This document shows positions 16,309 to 24,961 of a stretch of DNA of 52,160 bases, piece by piece. This stretch comes from Streptomyces rubellomurinus (GTDB taxonomy: Bacteria > Actinomycetota > Actinomycetes > Streptomycetales > Streptomycetaceae). Numbering within the stretch: position 1 is the first letter of the stretch; each line of letters opens with the position of its first letter. The stretch lies in assembly GCF_000961885.1 (NCBI RefSeq), contig NZ_JZKH01000055.1, positions 1 through 52,160 on the forward strand, in the 5' to 3' direction. The notes beneath the pieces were generated by a model, which was not told the DNA's origin, made no database searches, and was given only the letters and a program-made list of their open reading frames with translations. A program made the translations under genes and the position numbers.

Positions 16309-16789
16309 GCGCTCAGCCTGTCATCTGGAGATGCGCGACTCCTACATGGACGACCCGGTGTTCGCCGACTGGCGTGCCGGTCTTCCGGTCGACCGGCCCG
16401 AGGCGTACGACTTGCCTGAGGAGTACACCGACTGGGCCGCCCTGGTACGGGAGACGGTCGGCCGTGGGGTGGTGATGCGCCGGGCGAGGATCGTCTCGGA
16501 ACCGGTGACCGCCTACATCCGGTGGGAGCACGCGATCACCGAACGGCACAACGTCGCGCTCGGCGAGCAGGTCCGCTGGCTGCCCCGCTCGAAGGCCTCC
16601 GACCTCCCGCTGCCGGGCAACGACCTGTGGCTGGTCGACGACCGCCTGGTCCTGTTCCACTGGTTCACTGGTGACGGCGAGTGGGCCGGCCACGAGACCA
16701 CCGAGGACCCGGCCGTCGTGAAGATGGTGACCACCGCCTTCGAGGCGGTCTGGGACCGCGCGATCCCGCACGCCCGGTACGCCGTCTGA
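16262..16789 (+). CDS. DUF6879 family protein
   Basis: This 175-residue protein has the DUF6879 pattern: an N-terminal 'LLRSAERSACHLEMRDSYM', then VMRRARIVSEPVTAYIRWEH and LPRSKASDLPLPGNDLWLVD, and the aromatic 'LVLFHWFTGDGEW' segment. Such genes occur next to XRE-DUF5753 regulators in Streptomyces. The function is unknown. The start at ATG 16262 lies within the preceding gene, so translation is likely coupled. Confidence 0.8.
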   Translation: MKPSVPDFGALLRSAERSACHLEMRDSYMDDPVFADWRAGLPVDRPEAYDLPEEYTDWAALVRETVGRGVVMRRARIVSEPVTAYIRWEHAITERHNVALGEQVRWLPRSKASDLPLPGNDLWLVDDRLVLFHWFTGDGEWAGHETTEDPAVVKMVTTAFEAVWDRAIPHARYAV

Positions 16790-16827
16790 CCAACCCGTCC
16801 ACCACCACCCGCCGGACAGCCAGCACC

Positions 16828-17677
16828 ATGTCGTCATCCCCGTCGTCCAGCGTCATCGAGGCGCGCAAGGCCCTCGCAGGCCGCCTGGTCGGCCTGCGCA
16901 AGGACGCAGGCCTGACCGGCGACGAGCTCTCCGCCCGCTGCGGGTGGCACCCGGCGAAGACCTCCCGGATCCAGAGCGGCAAATCCGCTCCCTCCGAGGA
17001 CGACCTGCGCACCTGGTGTACCGCCTGCGGCGCCGGCGACCAGGCCCCGGAGCTCATCGCCGCAGCCCGCGCGGTCGACTCCATGTACACCGAGTGGCGC
17101 CGCATGGAGCGCACCGGGCTGCGCGCCGCCCAGGAATCCGTCGCGGCTCTCTATCGCCGTACCGGCTTGTTCCGGGTCTATGCCAGCCGCGTCATCCCCG
17201 GCATGGTGCAGATCCCCCGAGTACACCACCGCCGTCCTGCGCTCGATCCAGCGCGCACGCGTCGAGGTAGACGACGTCGACGACGCAGTCGAGGCCCGCT
17301 TGGAACGCCAGCGGATGCTCTTCTCCGGCCGCCACCGCTTCGGGCTGCTCATCGAGGAGTGGGTGCTGCGTGCCGCGGTATGCGATGAGGAGACGATGGC
17401 GGCCCAGCTCGGCCACCTGATCGCCGTCTCCTCCAGCCCTTTCGTCAGCGTCGGCGTCATCCCCACCAGGTCGTCGCGGGCGCACCTTCCGGTGGAGGAC
17501 TTCTACACGTTCGACGAGGCCGAGGTGGCCGTCGAGCTGACCTCCGGCTACCTGCGGATCACCCAACCGCGCGAGATCGCCGACTACCTGCGCACCTTCA
17601 CCGCTCTGGCCTCCATGGCCGTCCACGGAGCGGAAGCCCGTCAGCTGATCGCCGCCGCGATCACCGCTCTCGGGTGA
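16828..17677 (+). pseudogene. XRE-DUF5753 regulator with a frameshift
   Basis: ATG 16828 opens a helix-turn-helix (LVGLRKDAGLTGDELSARCG, then WHPAKTSRIQSGKSAPSEDD) followed by the DUF5753 domain up to FRVYASRVIPGMVQ. At about 17212-17222 the frame breaks within atcccccgag. The rest of DUF5753 continues one frame over from EYTTAVLRSIQRARVEVDD to ITQPREIADYLRTF and the stop at 17677. Removing one base of the C run restores a normal protein of about 280 residues. It is either a real inactivation or a homopolymer sequencing error. These proteins pair with small acidic partners to control development or secondary metabolism. Confidence 0.8.
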
Positions 17678-17869
17678 CAACGTGCAAGATGGCGCAACCT
17701 CGTTGGAGGCTGTGACAGCCGGCCCCTACCGTCGTCTCGTCGCCCGCCGCTGACCGGCCGGACAATCCGACCCTTTCACGGATGGGGCGGCGCCACCATC
17801 GCGGCCTCGTGTCCGGCTCCCCCGTGCCGACACGAGGCCGCATCCCCCGGCACCGGCAGGGAGCAGCCC

Positions 17870-18268
17870 GTGACGAGCGCAGCGCACCGCCCCAGCCCGC
17901 CGCCGCTGGTGCCGGTCCGACCGGCTGCGGCGGTCGGCTACGTCTGCGCAGACCCGGACCCCGCCTCCGCCGAGCTGTTCGCGGCCTGGTGCGCGCGCCG
18001 AGCGAAGGCCGATGGCTGGACGCTCGATGCGATGGTCGTCGACACCGACGAGATGCAGCCGCTGGCGGAGCGACCCGGCTGGCGGCACGTCACCGGCCTG
18101 GCCGCCGCCGGCGGCATCGGCGCGGTCGTCACGGTCACCCGGCCGATGATCGGGCCCACCGCGCGCGACCGGGTACGCGCGAGCGACGCGCTGGCCGAGC
18201 ACGGCGTCGCCCCGGTCACCACCGGCAGCGCCGCCCGAACCGCTCACGGACGGGACGGCGCGCGGTGA
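17870..18268 (+). CDS. Resolvase-N-like hypothetical protein
   Basis: This 132-residue protein has a Rossmann-like N-terminus resembling the serine recombinase catalytic domain: 'GYVCADPDPASAELFAAWCA', then 'RPGWRHVTGLAAAGGIGAVV' and TVTRPMIG. The pattern 'D-x-x-x-x-x-RPGW' and 'IGAVVTxTRxMI' matches recombinase-derived small proteins of actinomycetes. The catalytic Ser of true resolvases is not evident. GTG 17870 has a GGGAG upstream. The stop overlaps the next gene's GTG as GTGA. It may be an exapted regulatory domain. Confidence 0.55.
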   Translation: MTSAAHRPSPPPLVPVRPAAAVGYVCADPDPASAELFAAWCARRAKADGWTLDAMVVDTDEMQPLAERPGWRHVTGLAAAGGIGAVVTVTRPMIGPTARDRVRASDALAEHGVAPVTTGSAARTAHGRDGAR

Positions 18269-18524
18269 GCGCCGGCTGGCCAGGGGAGCGCCCCGGCGCG
18301 GTCTACCGCCTGGTTGCCTGCGCGACCGATCCCGACCCCGCCGAGCGCACGGCCTGTATCCCGCCGGCGCGAAGGGCGATCCGGCTCGCCGCCGCGCGCT
18401 GGGGCGTGGGGATGGCGTGCTGGACGACCTGGCTGCCGTCGCCGGCGACCTGCTCGCCAACGCCACCCAGCACGCGGGCCCCGCGCGGCGAAGTGTCGTC
18501 GACTTTCCGTTGAGATCCTGTTGA
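18265..18524 (+). pseudogene. ATP-binding (HATPase, anti-sigma-type) gene, frameshifted and truncated
   Basis: The frame from GTG 18265 reads to ARRAIRLAAARWGVG. One G in the gtgggg run near 18412 appears lost, after which the next frame gives DDLAAVAGDLLANATQHAGP. This is the N-box of RsbW/SpoIIAB-type ATPases (typically L-L-x-N-A-x-x-H-A-G). The protein stops at 18522-18524, before the nucleotide-lid motifs. A complete copy would accompany XRE-DUF5753 cassettes. Confidence 0.65.
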
Positions 18525-18596
18525 TCTCCACGCGGAATGCTCTGTCCGTGAGCCCGGGACAGAAACGGGCCGACGATGAGAGAGGAGCACTCCGCC

Positions 18597-18620
18597 ATGG
18601 CGCGCTACGGCATCCTCTAG
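18597..18620 (+). CDS. Possible tiny ORF encoding MARYGIL
   Basis: ATG 18597 begins a 7-codon frame ending in TAG. A near-ideal ribosome site (GAGAGGAG, 18580-18587) lies 9 bases upstream. An in-frame ATG at 18576 would extend it to 14 residues. A 15-bp hairpin follows 31 bp downstream. Such a small ORF could arise by chance. The signal quality is the only support. Confidence 0.3.
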   Translation: MARYGIL

Positions 18621-18651
18621 GCACGGGATCCCTTGACGAGGGACAGGTTGC

Positions 18652-18686
18652 CAGGTGCCCCCGACCGGTCCGGTCGGGGGCACCTG
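18652..18686. terminator. Strong bidirectional hairpin terminator
   Basis: A perfect 15-bp stem (caggtgcccccgacc / ggtcgggggcacctg) with a 5-base loop lies 20 bp past the stop of the MFS gene on the minus strand. Its position best suits termination of that gene, and it would also end any plus-strand transcript from the tiny ORF. Confidence 0.8.
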
Positions 18687-18706
18687 GCGTTCCGGGCCAG
18701 GCGGGT

Positions 18707-20029
18707 TCATTCGTCCTCGGCCGCCCGGCGCCTGCCGGCCCGGGCCGCTGCGGCGGGCGCGGCGGCACCGGCCAGGGCGAACACCCCGGCCAGGACGATC
18801 CAGCCCGCCCGGCCCGCGTCGACCGTGGCAAGGGTCACCACCGAGGGCCCGAGAGTCAGCGCGGCGGTGAGCGCGGTCTCGGACAGCCCCAGGTACTGGC
18901 CCCGCACCCGGGCGGGTGCCAGCGTCATAGTCAGCTCGTTCTCCGCCGGCATGACGCACAGTTCGGCCGCGACCCCGGCCACCACCCCCGCCGCGAGCAG
19001 CACCACGGCGCCGGCCACCGAGCGTCCCGAGGCCAGCATCACCAGCAGCAGGAACACCCCGTTGAGAGCCCCGCCCACGGCCATCGCCCGCCCCGCCTTC
19101 CTCGGGGTGTCGATCAGCCGCCCCGCCCGGGTGAGCAGCAGGCCCACGGTGAGGACGTTCGTGATGCCGAAGGCGCCGATCAGCCAGGTGGGGGCCTGGG
19201 TGTGCTGGGAGATCCAGAGCGGGAGGGCGACGGTGGTGACGCATTCGGCCATGGCCATGGTCGCGTAGAGCCCGCAGATCGCCATGTACGGCAGGTCGGA
19301 GAAGACCAGCCAGCGTGAGGGAGCCGTTCCGGCCGCAGTGGCGGGCGAGGCGTCGCGGGCGGCCGGGCCGGGTACGGCCTCGGCGGGGACCGCGAGGATC
19401 AGCAGTCCCTGCCCGGCGGTGCACAGGCAGGCGGCGGCGATGGCGGCGCGGTAGACGGTCGGGGAGTCGTAGGCGATGACCAGGCTGCTGGCGCCCATCC
19501 CCGCGAGCATCGCGAGGTTGGCGCGGGCGGACACCTTGGCGCGGAACTCGGCGGCCCGCTCGCCGCCGATCCCAGCCACGGTGACCTGGCGCATCGTCCG
19601 GGCGAGCATCTGGAACCCGGCCGAGACGGTCAGGACCACGACCAACAGGGCGAAGGAGCGGACCACCGTCAGCAGGCTCTCCGCGGCCGCCAGGAGCAGG
19701 TAGCTGACGCCGGCGCCGATGCGCGCGGGGATCCGGGTGTCGGCGAGGCGCCCGATCGGCACGCCGAGGAGCGCCGCCGCCAGGCCCGCCAGAGTCAGCG
19801 TCAGGCCGATCCTGGTGGCGGACAGGTGCAGGAAGTCGCTGTAGTACAGGACGGTGATGGTGCTCAGCAGGCCGTATCCGGCGTTGCCTACCATCGAGGA
19901 GGCGAGGACACGCCGTTCGGCGGAGCGGTCACCGGCTGCCGAGGCGCGGGCAGGGGCCGGTCCCGGTCCTGCCAGGATGTGGGTTGTCGAGGGGTGCGGG
20001 GTCGGTGCGGTGAGGTCGGTCGAGGTCAT
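18707..20029 (-). CDS. MFS transporter, probable exporter
   Basis: This 440-residue protein has twelve hydrophobic segments. The conserved loop 'GVPIGRLADTRIPARIGAGV' after helix 2 corresponds to motif A (G-x-x-x-D-R/K). A cytosolic central loop rich in Pro/Ala splits two six-helix halves. Length and pattern fit drug-efflux-type MFS transporters of actinomycetes. It is divergent from a SARP regulator, which probably controls it. The ribosome site before ATG 20029 is weak and the predicted leader is short. The C-terminal tail is Arg-rich and cytosolic. The substrate is unknown. Confidence 0.88.
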   Translation of the reverse strand: MTSTDLTAPTPHPSTTHILAGPGPAPARASAAGDRSAERRVLASSMVGNAGYGLLSTITVLYYSDFLHLSATRIGLTLTLAGLAAALLGVPIGRLADTRIPARIGAGVSYLLLAAAESLLTVVRSFALLVVVLTVSAGFQMLARTMRQVTVAGIGGERAAEFRAKVSARANLAMLAGMGASSLVIAYDSPTVYRAAIAAACLCTAGQGLLILAVPAEAVPGPAARDASPATAAGTAPSRWLVFSDLPYMAICGLYATMAMAECVTTVALPLWISQHTQAPTWLIGAFGITNVLTVGLLLTRAGRLIDTPRKAGRAMAVGGALNGVFLLLVMLASGRSVAGAVVLLAAGVVAGVAAELCVMPAENELTMTLAPARVRGQYLGLSETALTAALTLGPSVVTLATVDAGRAGWIVLAGVFALAGAAAPAAAARAGRRRAAEDE

Positions 20030-20050
20030 GACGGCAGACTGCCTGGCCGG

Positions 20051-20081
20051 TGTTTATTCCTGATCAATGTCTGTTCAATAC
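20051..20081 (-). promoter_or_regulatory. SARP-box-like direct repeat and -10 element before the MFS gene
   Basis: Read on the minus strand, heptamers gtattga (20081-20075) and acattga (20070-20064) repeat with an 11-bp period. They are followed after 7 bp by taaaca (20056-20051), a possible -10. SARP activators bind heptamer direct repeats with 11-bp spacing, and the last heptamer sits about 8 bp from the -10. The match in geometry is good; the target assignment is inference. Confidence 0.5.
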
Positions 20082-20164
20082 CATCACCGCCACGTGGGTG
20101 GGGGGTTAGTCCGCCGGCTTGCTCTGGGGGCGACTGCGCTACGTGCCCGGAATTTCCGCCCACG

Positions 20165-20170
20165 TACAAT
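20165..20170 (+). promoter_or_regulatory. Likely -10 box (TACAAT) of the SARP gene
   Basis: TACAAT lies 34 bp before the GTG start in a locally AT-richer stretch. No convincing -35 is visible at the usual distance, which is common for activator-dependent actinomycete promoters. Confidence 0.4.
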
Positions 20171-20203
20171 GCGACGACATTTTTGCCGTACGGGGGCCGG
20201 ACT

Positions 20204-23161
20204 GTGCTGAGAATCCAACTGCTGGGTGACGTGCGCGCCTGGGCCGGCGAGCGGGAGCTGGTGCTCGGCGGGCCGCAGCCGCAGGCCGTGCTGGCCATGC
20301 TGGCCCTGCGTTCCCCGCAGTCCGTCCTGGTCGAGGAGCTCGCCGCGGGCGTCTGCGGGGAGGACGCCCCGGTACAGGCTGTTCGTATGATGCGCACCTA
20401 CATCGGCCGGCTGCGCAAGGAACTCGACCCCTGCCGCGGCAGCCGAGCGGACTCCTCCGTACTGAGCAGCGTCACCGGCGGCTACCGGCTGGACCTCTCC
20501 TCCGCTGCTCTCGATGCGGCCGAGTTCGAGGAATTGGCGGGCTCCGCACGGAATCTCGCCCCGGAGGCGGCGCGCGAGACGCTCGGCCGTGCCCTCGCGC
20601 TCTGGCGCGGAGAGCCGCTCGCCGGACTTCCCGGCCCCTACGCGACAGCCCAGCGCCGGCGGCTCGAGGAGGCCCGCACCGACGCGGCCGAGCAGGCCGT
20701 TGCCTGCGACCTCGCACTCGGCGAACCCGCCCGGGCCGCCGCGAGCCTCACCGCCCTGGTCGCGGAGCACCCCCTGCGCGAACGCCTCCACGAACTCCTG
20801 ATGCTGGCCCTCTACCGGTGCGGCCGCCCCACCGACGCCCTCCACGCCTACACCGACCTCCGGCAGACCCTGATCGAGGAACTCGGCGTCGAACCCGGAC
20901 CACGCCTCCAGCACCTCCACCAGCAGATCCTGCGCTCCGACCCCGACCTCCAGCCCGGCCCGCTCGAGCAGAGACCGGCGCCCACCGCCGCTCCCGTCCC
21001 GGCGCAGCTTCCCGCCCCGCCCCCCGACTTCACCGGCCGCTCCCGCGAACGCGCCACCGTGATCGCCGCCCTCCGCAGCACCGGACGCGGCACCCCGGTC
21101 GTGGTGATCTCCGGTATGGGCGGTGCGGGCAAGACCGCCCTGGCCCTGGCCGCCGCGCACCACCTCGTCCCCGATCTCCCGCACGGGCACCTCTACGCCG
21201 ACCTGCGCGGCGCCGGCGACACCCCCGCCGACCCCTCCGACGTCCTCGCCGCCTTCCTGCTCGCCCTGGGCCACCCGCCCGACACCATCCCCACCGCCCT
21301 GGACGAACGCGCCGCCGCCTACCGCTCCCTGCTCGCCGGCCGGCACCTGGTCATCCTGCTGGACAACGCGGCCGACAGCGCCCAGGTACGCCCGCTGCTC
21401 CCGGGCAGCGGCCGCACTGCGGTCGTCGTCACCTCCCGGCGCCCGCTCGGCGGCCTGCCCGCCACCGAACGGGTCGAGGTCCAGCCGCTTCCGGCCGAGG
21501 ACGCGGCGGCGTTCGTCGCCCGGGTGATCGGGCCCGACCGGGCCGAGCGGGAGAGCGCCGACGTGGCCGGGCTGGCCGCGGCCTGCGCCTACCACCCCCT
21601 CTCCCTGCGGATCGCCGCCGCGCGCCTGGCCGCCCGCCCGCGCTGGCGGGTGGCGGACCTCGTCGGCCGGCTCACCGGCCCCGAGGGTCCGGTGATGGGC
21701 GAGCTCGTCGTGGACGACCTACGGATCACCACCTGCTTCGAGCTCGGCCGCACCCAGCTGACACCGGCTCAGGAGCGGGCCTTCCGGCTGCTCGCCGTGC
21801 TCGACGCCCCGCGCGTGAGCGTCCGCCTGGCCGCCGCGGCCCTCGACACCACCACCGCCCAAGCGGAGGACCTCTGCGAGCAGCTCGTCGATGCCGCCAT
21901 GCTCGAAGCCCCGGCTCCTGGGGCGTACCGCTTCCACGACCTGGTCCGAGCCTACGCCCGGGCTCTTCCCTCCACCGGCCGGGCCGAGGAGGGGACGGCT
22001 GCCCTGCGCCGTGCCACGATCGAGCTGAGCCTGCTGTTCGCCGCCGCCCACCGAGCCGTGCTTCCGAACGACATCGTCGACCGGCTGGTCGACCCGGCGC
22101 AGGCGGGCGGCCCGGCGCACCTGCTGCGCGCCGAGTTCCCTGACCGGGCCGCAGCCGTGACCTGGACCTTGGCGGAGTTCGAGAACGCCGCCGCGATCAC
22201 CGCCCAGAGCAGGACCGCCCTCGACCCGGCCGTCTTCCGCGCCGCCTGCATGACCCTCCTGATGCTCACCGACTTCACGGTCTACGGCATCAGCAACGAC
22301 CGTATGCGCCACCTCGCAGACCGCCTGCTCACCAGCCCGGCCGCCCAGCGAGCCGACCACGACGAACTCGCCGTCCTCCATCTCACCGCCGGTATGGCGG
22401 CAGTGGACATGGTGGAACTCGACTTGGCGACGCCGTACCTCGACCGGGCGATCGCCCTGTCTGATGACAACTCCCCGATCGTCTCCCGTGCCCTGGAACG
22501 GCGTGCACAGACTCATCGCTACCGCCGCGAATTCACCGACGCCGAACACCTCGCCGACCGCAGCCTCGAGGTCGCCCGGCGCCTCGGCTGCGTCCAGGAC
22601 ACTGTCTGGGCCCTTGTCGGCCGGGGCCGGTCCCGAGCGGCCCTGGGCCGAACCGCAGAAGGCATCGCCGACCTCACCGAGGCCATCAGCATCTCCGAGA
22701 CCCTCCGGGATCTGCCGCTGGAGGGCACCGCCCGCCATGAGCTCGGCCGGGCCCTGCTGGATTCAGGTCGGCCCGAGGCCGCCATCCCTCACTTCGAACG
22801 CGGCATCAGGATCCTACGCTCGAGCGGCCTGGTCCAGAGCGAGATCATCTCCCTCAACCACTCCGCCCGCGCCCATCTGGCCACCGGGAACCCCACCCAG
22901 GCCATCGCCTGCGCCACCCAGGCGTTCGCCCTCGTCCAGTCGCTGAGCCCACAGTCCTTCGCCCACGCCCGCTACCACGACATCCTCGGCCGCGCCCTGC
23001 TCGCCCTTGGCGAACCCGAGCAGGCAACCCCCCATCTCCGGCACGCCATCGCGGTCTACCGCACCTCCGGTGTCCCCGACGCCGACATCCTTACTGACCT
23101 GCTCCCCCACCTCGGCAACGACCAATCGAAGGCACCCATCGCCGCGTTGGCATTCCATTGA
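20204..23161 (+). CDS. AfsR/SARP family regulator with NB-ARC and TPR domains
   Basis: This 985-residue protein has a DNA-binding winged helix at about 1-90 (LRIQLLGDVRAW, then VRMMRTYIGRLRKELDP) and a bacterial transcriptional activator domain at 95-245 (GYRLDLSSAALDAAEFEELA, then LRQTLIEELGVEPGPRLQHL). An NB-ARC ATPase follows, with P-loop SGMGGAGKTA at about 303-311 and Walker B HLVILLDNA. Helical TPR-type repeats fill 690 to the end. Large SARPs of this type are ATP-responsive activators of secondary metabolism or development genes. GTG 20204 starts directly at the conserved LRIQLLG segment. It is divergent from an MFS exporter that carries a SARP-box-like repeat. Confidence 0.92.
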   Translation: MLRIQLLGDVRAWAGERELVLGGPQPQAVLAMLALRSPQSVLVEELAAGVCGEDAPVQAVRMMRTYIGRLRKELDPCRGSRADSSVLSSVTGGYRLDLSSAALDAAEFEELAGSARNLAPEAARETLGRALALWRGEPLAGLPGPYATAQRRRLEEARTDAAEQAVACDLALGEPARAAASLTALVAEHPLRERLHELLMLALYRCGRPTDALHAYTDLRQTLIEELGVEPGPRLQHLHQQILRSDPDLQPGPLEQRPAPTAAPVPAQLPAPPPDFTGRSRERATVIAALRSTGRGTPVVVISGMGGAGKTALALAAAHHLVPDLPHGHLYADLRGAGDTPADPSDVLAAFLLALGHPPDTIPTALDERAAAYRSLLAGRHLVILLDNAADSAQVRPLLPGSGRTAVVVTSRRPLGGLPATERVEVQPLPAEDAAAFVARVIGPDRAERESADVAGLAAACAYHPLSLRIAAARLAARPRWRVADLVGRLTGPEGPVMGELVVDDLRITTCFELGRTQLTPAQERAFRLLAVLDAPRVSVRLAAAALDTTTAQAEDLCEQLVDAAMLEAPAPGAYRFHDLVRAYARALPSTGRAEEGTAALRRATIELSLLFAAAHRAVLPNDIVDRLVDPAQAGGPAHLLRAEFPDRAAAVTWTLAEFENAAAITAQSRTALDPAVFRAACMTLLMLTDFTVYGISNDRMRHLADRLLTSPAAQRADHDELAVLHLTAGMAAVDMVELDLATPYLDRAIALSDDNSPIVSRALERRAQTHRYRREFTDAEHLADRSLEVARRLGCVQDTVWALVGRGRSRAALGRTAEGIADLTEAISISETLRDLPLEGTARHELGRALLDSGRPEAAIPHFERGIRILRSSGLVQSEIISLNHSARAHLATGNPTQAIACATQAFALVQSLSPQSFAHARYHDILGRALLALGEPEQATPHLRHAIAVYRTSGVPDADILTDLLPHLGNDQSKAPIAALAFH

Positions 23162-23299
23162 CCTCCCATCGACCGCCGCCGACGAGCGCGAGCGCCGCGC
23201 CGCCGGGAAGGGGCTGGACCAGCCAGGTCTCCCGGTCGAACAGGTCCGCATGGCCGCCCGGGCGGCCGCCTCGCCGGGCCCGCGGCCTGGCCTGGGCAC

Positions 23300-23570
23300 A
23301 TGACCGACAACCAGCTGGGTGGGTTCCTGCGGGCCCGCCGTGCGGCCGTGCAGCCGCACGAGGTCGGGACGCCGAGCCATGGCGTGCGCAGGGTCGCCGG
23401 CTGCGCCGCGAAGAGGTCGCCGTACCGGCGGAGGTGAACGCGGGCTACTGCACCCGGCTGGAACAGGGCCGCGAACGCCACCCGTCCGCGCAGGTCGTGG
23501 ATGCGCTCGGCCGCGCTATCGCTGGACACCGGCGCCGCCTCCAACTCATCTCGTAGCACTGCCAGTTCGT
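23300..23570 (+). pseudogene. MmyB-type XRE regulator relic with frameshifts
   Basis: ATG 23300 begins MTDNQLGGFLRARRAAVQPH, the N-terminus of a common actinomycete XRE protein. Near 23403 the frame shifts, and the next part reads LRREEVAVPAEVNAGY followed by CTRLEQGRERHPSAQVVDAL, which is the second half of the HTH. Another shift near 23515 precedes SLDTGAAS. The ligand-binding MmyB domain is missing. At least two indels make it non-functional. Confidence 0.75.
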
Positions 23571-23644
23571 CCGGAGCCACACCTATGGCGAATGGCCGAA
23601 CCGCCGACCTGCCCAGGCCCCGCGCAACACGTGACAAGGCACTC

Positions 23645-24961
23645 CTAGCCGTTGCGTGGGGCCTCCGGCAGGTGGAAGCCGACCTCGGCGCCGCCGGAGG
23701 GGGCTGCGGTGGCGAACACGGAGCCGTGGTCGGCGGCGACCAGGTCGTGGACGATGGCCAGGCCCAGCCCCGAGCCCGGGGTGGACTGGGTGCCGACCGC
23801 GCGGTAGAAGCGCTCGAAGACGGCCCGCCGGTCGGCGGGGGCGATGCCGGGCCCGTGGTCGCGCACGGCCAGCCGGGCGCCGGTGACGCGGATCTCCACC
23901 GGGGTGCCGTCCGGGCTGAACTTGACGGCGTTGCCGACCAGGTTGTCCACGCAGCGCTGCAGTGCGCGAGGGCGGGCCAGCACCGGCACCGGGCCTTCGG
24001 CGGTGACGGTGATCTCGCGGCCGGTGCGGCGGCGGAAGCGGCGGGCGCTGTCCCCGGCGACGGTCGGCAGGTCGACCGGCTCCGGATCCTCCGCGGTCCA
24101 CTGGTCGGTGGCCAACTCGACCAGCTCGCCGACGAGTTCGTCCAGCGCGACGGTCTCGGTGACCAGGGTGCCGAGGATCTGCTCCTCGTCCTCGGGGGCG
24201 AGCCGGCCGCGGGCCCGCTGGAGGAGCTCGGCGCAGCCGCGCACTGAGGTGAGCGGGGTGCGCAGCTCGTGGCTGGCGTCCTGTACCAGGCGCTGCTGCT
24301 GTTCCCGGGAGCGGCGCAGCGCGCCGACCATCGACTCGAAGGCGCGGGTGAGGCGGCCGACTTCGTCCCGCCCTGCGGCGGGCAGCGGGGTGGCCAGGTC
24401 GCGGGTGGTGGTGATGTGCTCGGCGGTGTGGGCCAGCCGCCGAACCGGGCGCAGGATGCGGCCCAGCACGAGCCAGCTGAGCAGCGCGGAGCCGGCGGCC
24501 GCGGCGGCGCTGGTCCAGGTGACGCGGCGCAGGAAGGCGTCGTCGACGGCCTCCGCCCCGGCGTAGGTCTGGCCGACCATCACCGCGCCGCGCCCGTCGG
24601 GGCGGGCCCTGGTGAGCACGCCGTACGGGGTGCCGGCGAGCTCGGTGTCCTCCTGGTGGGCGCCCCGCCCGGCGCGGGCCACCTCCCGGGCCCGCTCGGA
24701 GACCGGCAGCGCCGCCGCGCCCGGGGTGAGCGGGCGGGCGGTGCCGTCGGGGTCCAGCAGCTGTTCGACGGTGTCGGGCCGGGCGGTGGGGGCGCGGCCG
24801 AGGTCCAGGGCGGTGAGCACGGTGTCGGCCCGGTCCGCCAGGCTCCGGTCGAGCTGCTCGGCGACCAGGGTGCTGACGCCACGGTAGGCGGCGACGACCG
24901 GCACGGCGATCGCCAGCAGGACGGAGGCGAGGACGACCAGGCCGATCCTGGCGCGCAGCAT
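23645..24961 (-). CDS. Sensor histidine kinase
   Basis: This 438-residue kinase has two membrane helices (about 7-25 and 150-171) enclosing an extracellular sensor of about 120 residues. A HAMP linker follows, then HisKA with the phosphorylated His in SHELRTPLTSV (H231). The HATPase domain has the N-box LVGNAVKFSPDG, G1 DHGPGIAPADRR, an F box VFERFYR and G2 GSGLGLAIVHDLV. It autophosphorylates in response to an extracytoplasmic cue. Its ATG overlaps the response regulator stop by one base (ATGA type), so the pair is co-translated. Confidence 0.93.
   Translation of the reverse strand: MLRARIGLVVLASVLLAIAVPVVAAYRGVSTLVAEQLDRSLADRADTVLTALDLGRAPTARPDTVEQLLDPDGTARPLTPGAAALPVSERAREVARAGRGAHQEDTELAGTPYGVLTRARPDGRGAVMVGQTYAGAEAVDDAFLRRVTWTSAAAAAGSALLSWLVLGRILRPVRRLAHTAEHITTTRDLATPLPAAGRDEVGRLTRAFESMVGALRRSREQQQRLVQDASHELRTPLTSVRGCAELLQRARGRLAPEDEEQILGTLVTETVALDELVGELVELATDQWTAEDPEPVDLPTVAGDSARRFRRRTGREITVTAEGPVPVLARPRALQRCVDNLVGNAVKFSPDGTPVEIRVTGARLAVRDHGPGIAPADRRAVFERFYRAVGTQSTPGSGLGLAIVHDLVAADHGSVFATAAPSGGAEVGFHLPEAPRNG

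Noticed and set aside
18652..18686. The 15-bp hairpin as evidence for the tiny ORF at 18597.
   Set aside because: It is equally placed to terminate the convergent MFS gene, so it does not by itself support the small ORF.
23056..23637. A 193-codon minus-strand frame over the MmyB-type relic.
   Set aside because: It is the antisense of a recognisable XRE HTH sequence and has no domain of its own.
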